A stretch of 7,876 bases of DNA from Hyphomicrobiales bacterium (GTDB lineage: Bacteria; Pseudomonadota; Alphaproteobacteria; Rhizobiales; Aestuariivirgaceae): contig JALUFY010000391.1 of the NCBI GenBank assembly GCA_027051995.1, positions 1 through 7,876 of the forward strand, written 5' to 3'. The translations under genes and the position numbers were made by a program. Under the pieces are notes generated by a model, which was not told where the DNA came from, did not search any database, and saw only the letters and a program-made list of their open reading frames with translations. Shown piece by piece: positions 4,184 to 7,876 of this stretch (positions within the stretch are counted from its first letter, which is position 1; every line of letters starts with the position of its first letter).

Positions 4184-6520
4184 TTGACGGTGGAAAAACA
4201 GAATAAAAAGAAGACCGGAAAGCCGGCCAAGGCGGAATTCGGCCGGGTGACCGGATTCTTTCTGTGCGTGGATTCATGGATCAGCTCGACGCTCTTCGAG
4301 ACCTGGGCGGCCATCGTGCGCGGATGGGCGGCCTACAGCGCCTTTCTGGAGCGCTTCCGCATCCGGGGACTGAAACGCTTCATCGTCGATCTGCTGGATG
4401 ACGCGGCCACCTTCGGGCTGGCCTTCGCCTTCATCCTGGTGGCCTACGCCCTGCCGCCGTTTTCCGGCGAGGGCGATGTGTGGAACAAGCGGCGGCAATA
4501 CGCCGTGACCATCACGGACGCGCAGGGCAACATCATCGGCCGGCGCGGCGTGCGCCAGGATGACGCCGTGCCGCTGAAGGAAATTCCGCAACACGTCATC
4601 AAGGCGCTGCTGGCCACCGAGGATGCGCGCTTCTACGATCATTTCGGCGTTGACGTAGTGGGCACGCTGCGCGCCGCGCTGGCCAACGCCAAGGCCAATG
4701 GCGTCAGACAAGGCGGCTCGACGCTGACCCAGCAGCTGGCCAAGAACCTGTTCCTGTCGCCGGAGCGCTCCTTCCGGCGCAAGATTCACGAGGCTTTTCT
4801 GGCGCTGTGGATCGAGGCGCGGCTGTCCAAGGACGAGATTCTCAAGATGTATCTCGACCGCTCCTACATGGGGGCGGGCAATTACGGGGTGGAGGCGGCC
4901 TCGCAATACTATTTCGGCAAGTCCGTGCGCGACGTGAACATCAAGGAGGCGGCCATCCTGGCCGGGCTGTTCAAGGCGCCGTCGAAATATGCTCCGCATG
5001 TGCATCCCAAGGCGGCCATGGCGCGCGCCAACGTGGTGCTCTACCGGATGCTGGACGCGGGCTTCATCTCCTATGGCGAGCTGCTGGAGGCGCGCCGCCA
5101 GCCGGTGGAGATCGTTTCCCACAATGACAAATACACGCCCAATCACTTCCTCGACTGGGTGTATCGCGAAACCATCGACACGCTCAGGAAACAGGGCCTG
5201 ACGAAGGATTACGCGGTGGAGGTGAAGACCACCATCGATACGGAGCTGCAAAAGAAGGCCCAGGAACTGATCAGCCGCACGCTGGATACCGAGGCGAGGG
5301 CCTATCACGCCGGACAGGCGGCGCTGGTGGCGATCACACCCGATGGCGCGGTCAAGACCATCATCGGCGGCAAGGATTACGAGAGCAGCCAGTTCAACCG
5401 GGCGACGGACGCCCACCGCCAGCCGGGATCGTCGTTCAAGCCCTTCGTCTATCTGACCGCCCTTCTGAATGGCTACACGCCGCGCAGCATCGTGCTGGAC
5501 GCGCCCATCACCGTGCATGGCTGGTCGCCGCAGAACTATTCGCACCGCTATCACGGGCGCATCACGCTTACGCAGGCGATTTCGCATTCCTACAATTCCG
5601 TCCCGGTGCGGCTGATGACCAAGGTGGGGCGCAAGGCGATCATCGAGACGGCGCGCAAGGCGGGGCTGAAGGCGAAACTGCGGCCCGTGCCCTCGCTGCC
5701 GCTGGGTTCCAACGAGGTGACGGTCTTCGATCTGGCGCAGGCCTACACCACCTTCGCCAATGGCGGTTTGCGGGTGGAGCCCTATACGGTGCTGGAGATC
5801 CGCCGCCCGGACGGCACTTTGATCTATTCGCACGAGCGCAACGCTCCCAAGCCCAAACGGGTTTTCCCGCAGGAAAAGATCGCGGAGCTCGTTTACATGA
5901 TGGGGCAGGTGGTGAAGGCGGGCACGGCGCGGCGCGCCCAGCTGGGCTTTACGCCCGTGGCAGGCAAGACGGGCACAACATCGAGCTACCGAGACGCATG
6001 GTTCGCGGGCTTCACCGGCCATCTGGTGACCATCGTGTGGTTCGGCAACGACGATTACAGCAAGACCCGGCGGATGACCGGCGGCTCCCTGCCCGCCAAG
6101 ACCTGGAAGCGCTTCATGCTGATGGCGCTGAACGGCAAGCAGCCGAAACCCCTGCCCGGTCTGCCTCTGGACGGCTCCTACGCCAAGGTGGCGCAAAAGA
6201 TGTGGGCGGTGAAAAGCCCGGCCGCCGCGGGCGATCTGCTGCCCGGCGTGACCGGCATCAACGACAGCGACATCCTGCTCGCCGCGCCCAGGAATCCGTC
6301 CAGACGGACTGGCAAGAGGCGCAAGACAAAAGTGGCGCGCGGCGGCGATCCCATCGTCGGCACCTTGCGCAACATGTTCAGCATCTTCCGCACCGGCGAC
6401 CGCAGGTCGAACTTCTCCAGGCGGACTGCGCGGCGGCGCAATTACGCCAGCGCGGCGCGCAAGAGGCGCGCCAGGCGGAATGTGAGGCGGGCGCGCAATT
6501 TCTGGAGCATTTTCAGGTAG
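4184..6520 (+). CDS. Class A penicillin-binding protein, PBP1A family (glycosyltransferase + transpeptidase)
   Basis: A bifunctional peptidoglycan synthase of 778 residues: it polymerises lipid II glycan strands and cross-links the peptides on the outer face of the inner membrane. Seen: a long basic cytoplasmic N terminus, a membrane segment around 75-92 (FGLAFAFILVAYAL), a GT51 domain with EDARFYDHFG (146-155, catalytic Glu146), GGSTLTQQLAKN (177-188) and YLDRSYMGAGNYGVEAAS, and a transpeptidase domain with SSFK (nucleophile Ser416), SYN (469-471) and KTGT (595-598). All catalytic motifs are intact. Start: TTG at 4184 is the first start after an in-frame stop and has GGAG at 10-nt spacing; GTG at 4190 is the alternative. 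Odd: residues 703-778 form a periplasmic tail with 28 Arg/Lys in 76 residues and a repeated FSIFR/FWSIFR motif. It heads an apparent operon with the DUF1214 and DUF1254 genes. Residue assignments rest on family motifs. Confidence 0.97.
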   Translation: MTVEKQNKKKTGKPAKAEFGRVTGFFLCVDSWISSTLFETWAAIVRGWAAYSAFLERFRIRGLKRFIVDLLDDAATFGLAFAFILVAYALPPFSGEGDVWNKRRQYAVTITDAQGNIIGRRGVRQDDAVPLKEIPQHVIKALLATEDARFYDHFGVDVVGTLRAALANAKANGVRQGGSTLTQQLAKNLFLSPERSFRRKIHEAFLALWIEARLSKDEILKMYLDRSYMGAGNYGVEAASQYYFGKSVRDVNIKEAAILAGLFKAPSKYAPHVHPKAAMARANVVLYRMLDAGFISYGELLEARRQPVEIVSHNDKYTPNHFLDWVYRETIDTLRKQGLTKDYAVEVKTTIDTELQKKAQELISRTLDTEARAYHAGQAALVAITPDGAVKTIIGGKDYESSQFNRATDAHRQPGSSFKPFVYLTALLNGYTPRSIVLDAPITVHGWSPQNYSHRYHGRITLTQAISHSYNSVPVRLMTKVGRKAIIETARKAGLKAKLRPVPSLPLGSNEVTVFDLAQAYTTFANGGLRVEPYTVLEIRRPDGTLIYSHERNAPKPKRVFPQEKIAELVYMMGQVVKAGTARRAQLGFTPVAGKTGTTSSYRDAWFAGFTGHLVTIVWFGNDDYSKTRRMTGGSLPAKTWKRFMLMALNGKQPKPLPGLPLDGSYAKVAQKMWAVKSPAAAGDLLPGVTGINDSDILLAAPRNPSRRTGKRRKTKVARGGDPIVGTLRNMFSIFRTGDRRSNFSRRTARRRNYASAARKRRARRNVRRARNFWSIFR

Positions 6521-6564
6521 GCTGCAATGATGGGCGGATTTCGCACGGGGGCTATGGACCGAGA

Positions 6565-7140
6565 GTGAACGGATTTGTTAAATTCGCCGTTTTCGCGGTT
6601 CTCGGCGCGGCCCTTGGCTATTTCCCGGCCCTCTACCTGGCGGAGGGAAACGCCTTCTCCGGGGCCGTGCGGGCCGGCCAGTGGACGGTCTGGCCCAATG
6701 CCGGAGGCGTGGGGGCCACGCCCTATTCGCGGCTGCATTTCTTCCTGTCCGGGCAGCTGCCGCCCAGCCATTTCAACCGGCTGGACTTCGAAACATCGCG
6801 GGACGAGGCCGGGCGGGCGCTTGACGCCGCATGCGATTACCTGCTGGAAGGCCCCGCCCCGCCGGCGCGCTGGTGGGCGCTGAGCATCTATCCGGCGGAC
6901 GGCGGCGCATCCGGCGCGGGCGGGAATGTCACGGAAATTTCCTCCTTCGACGCCATCACCGGCAAGGATGGCGCGGTGCGCATTCACATCAGCGCCCTGG
7001 CGCGCCCCGGCAACTGGATCAAACCGCCGGCGCAGGGCAAGATGACGCTGGCGCTGCGGCTGTTCAACGCCGGGGCCCTGTCGCGCGAGACACTGCTCGC
7101 GCACGCGCCGCTGAAGATCGTGCGGGAGACGTGCCGATGA
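6565..7140 (+). CDS. Membrane-anchored DUF1214-domain protein
   Basis: A 191-residue protein of unknown biochemical role. Seen: a hydrophobic N-terminal segment (FVKFAVFAVLGAALGYFPAL, 4-23) that should act as signal or anchor with the rest in the periplasm; then WTVWPNAGGVGATPYSRLHF (40-59), WWALSIYPADGG (103-114), ISSFDAITGKDGAVRIHISA (125-144) and PGNWIKPPAQGKMTLALRLF (148-167). Known: a W-L/I-Y block, a G-hydrophobic-I strand, NW-(L/I)-P and a final LRL(F/Y) strand are the DUF1214 pattern. Start: GTG at 6565 is the only usual start codon in frame near the hydrophobic segment. A 13-codon reading frame (6527-6568) ends at it as GTGA and may couple it to the PBP gene, which stops 44 bases upstream. 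Its stop overlaps the DUF1254 start (ATGA). Confidence 0.85.
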   Translation: MNGFVKFAVFAVLGAALGYFPALYLAEGNAFSGAVRAGQWTVWPNAGGVGATPYSRLHFFLSGQLPPSHFNRLDFETSRDEAGRALDAACDYLLEGPAPPARWWALSIYPADGGASGAGGNVTEISSFDAITGKDGAVRIHISALARPGNWIKPPAQGKMTLALRLFNAGALSRETLLAHAPLKIVRETCR

Positions 7141-7700
7141 TGTCGAAGACCTTCTGGCTGACCATCACGGTTCTGCTGGCCATCGCCGTTCACACATCTT
7201 ACGTGCTTTTCACGCCGCGCATGGAGATGCGCGCGCGCATGCAGCGGCTGGCGGGGGGCAAGGCCAATGCCTTTCGCGCCTATTCCGGCGATGATCTCGC
7301 GGCGCTGACGAAGAAGCCGCTGAAATACATGCTCTATGGCGGCTGCCTGATCGATACGGACGAAGGCGCGGTTGAGATGTCGGCGCGCATTCCGCGCGGC
7401 TTCTGGTCGGTGACCGTCTATTCGCCCTCGGGGGATGTCGTCTATACGCTCAATGACCGGCACGCGGATCTGGACAAGCTGGCCATCGTGTTCAGGAAAA
7501 AACAGAGCGGCGCGGACGGCGAAATCCAGGCTCCACGCTTGCGCGGCGGCAAGCTGATGGTGCCGCTGGATTCCAGCCGGGCGCTGGCGGTGGTGCAGGC
7601 CTACGTGTGGCATCCGGGCATGCGCCAGCGGGTGTCGGAGCAGCTCAACGCCTCAAGCTGCCATGTCCTTCCCGGCGGGGCGGACAATTCCGCTGGCTGA
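7137..7700 (+). CDS. Membrane-anchored DUF1254-type short protein
   Basis: A 187-residue protein of unknown role. Seen: an N-terminal hydrophobic segment (FWLTITVLLAIAVHTSYVLF, 6-25) for export or anchoring; then PLKYMLYGGCLIDTDEGAVE (61-80), IPRGFWSVTVYSPSGDVVYT (85-104), LNDR (105-108) and a C-terminal helix. Known: a YxxCxxD...G-V block followed by P--(F/Y)WS-----P-G--(Y/F)-L-DR is the pattern of short alphaproteobacterial DUF1254 proteins, often encoded beside a separate DUF1214 protein, whereas other bacteria fuse the two domains. Start: ATG at 7137 overlaps the DUF1214 stop as ATGA, with a second ATG directly after. Inference: the two proteins are co-made and probably work together in the periplasm. 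No terminator is visible after the stop; the last 56 bases overlap the small minus-strand gene. Confidence 0.82.
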   Translation: MMSKTFWLTITVLLAIAVHTSYVLFTPRMEMRARMQRLAGGKANAFRAYSGDDLAALTKKPLKYMLYGGCLIDTDEGAVEMSARIPRGFWSVTVYSPSGDVVYTLNDRHADLDKLAIVFRKKQSGADGEIQAPRLRGGKLMVPLDSSRALAVVQAYVWHPGMRQRVSEQLNASSCHVLPGGADNSAG

Positions 7701-7842
7701 CGGCGGAGCGGCCATCCAGATATTCATAACGCACGCCGGGGAACAGGATGACGCGGGCCGCCCGGGCCTTGCCCCCCTTGCGCGCCGCGCGGGACAGGCC
7801 GCCCTTGTCTTGCGGGATGGTCAATCTGATGATCTTCGCCAT
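7645..7842 (-). CDS. Small conserved-looking hypothetical protein
   Basis: A 65-residue protein I cannot assign to a named family. Seen: MAKIIRLTIPQDKGGLSRAA at the N terminus, a basic Ala/Gly/Arg/Lys-rich middle (RKGGKARAAR), a hydrophobic core VILFPGVRYEYLD (31-43), then a basic Pro/Arg tail. The pattern 'I/L-F-F/P-G-V-R-x-E' after a basic low-complexity stretch resembles small hypothetical proteins I recall from Hyphomicrobiales, but this is memory, not a search. Start: ATG at 7842-7840 has GGAG 9 nt upstream; an in-frame GTG at 7857 is less likely. It converges on the DUF1254 gene, and its last 18 codons including the stop are antisense to that gene's 3' end. The codons before the overlap account for the likely conserved part. 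It could be spurious. Confidence 0.5.
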   Translation of the reverse strand: MAKIIRLTIPQDKGGLSRAARKGGKARAARVILFPGVRYEYLDGRSAVSQRNCPPRREGHGSLRR

Positions 7843-7876
7843 TTTCTGCGTCTCCACGGCACAACCGCCTGACCTT

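Noticed and set aside
4274..6196. 640-codon open frame antisense to the PBP gene
   Set aside because: Composition-driven shadow in high-GC DNA: rich in Arg/His/Gln/Gly with no domain, while the plus strand carries a complete PBP1A with every catalytic motif.

Overview
The window looks like a high-GC alphaproteobacterial chromosome, most likely Hyphomicrobiales/Rhizobiales-like. The basis is the protein families (alphaproteobacterial PBP1A, YcgN-type cysteine-cluster protein, separate short DUF1214 and DUF1254 proteins, gene-transfer-agent-type head genes) and a dispersed GCCGGG-type palindromic repeat. The taxon is an inference; no rRNA or other marker gene is present.

Left half (1-3019, all minus strand): the start of a phage head/packaging module in the order small-terminase-like protein, large terminase, HK97-type portal, prohead protease (cut by the window edge). 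Order, sequence style and lack of recombination or lysogeny genes match the head end of an RcGTA-like gene transfer agent cluster (g1-g4). A tailed prophage cannot be excluded because the rest lies outside the window. The genes are tightly packed: the first two overlap by 89 bases, the last two by an ATGA, and a perfect 9-bp hairpin sits between terminase and portal.

Middle (3020-3470): a protein-free stretch dense in structure. Going in the minus direction it holds a sigma70-like promoter (TTGACA-17-TATCAA), an apparent RNA of about 116 nt ending in a clear intrinsic terminator and carrying an unpaired CCUCCUU anti-Shine-Dalgarno segment, a pair of overlapping palindromes, and a 106-base composite inverted repeat just upstream of the terminase module. 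The candidate small RNA is the most interesting item here.

Right half: a YcgN/YkgJ-family cysteine-cluster protein (minus) diverges from a plus-strand cell-envelope operon. This operon holds a class A penicillin-binding protein (PBP1A type, all catalytic motifs intact, with an unusual Arg-rich C-terminal tail), a membrane-anchored DUF1214 protein and a membrane-anchored DUF1254 protein joined by an ATGA overlap. The divergent intergenic region contains a perfect 19-base palindrome. At the right end a small minus-strand gene of unknown function converges on, and overlaps, the end of the DUF1254 gene.
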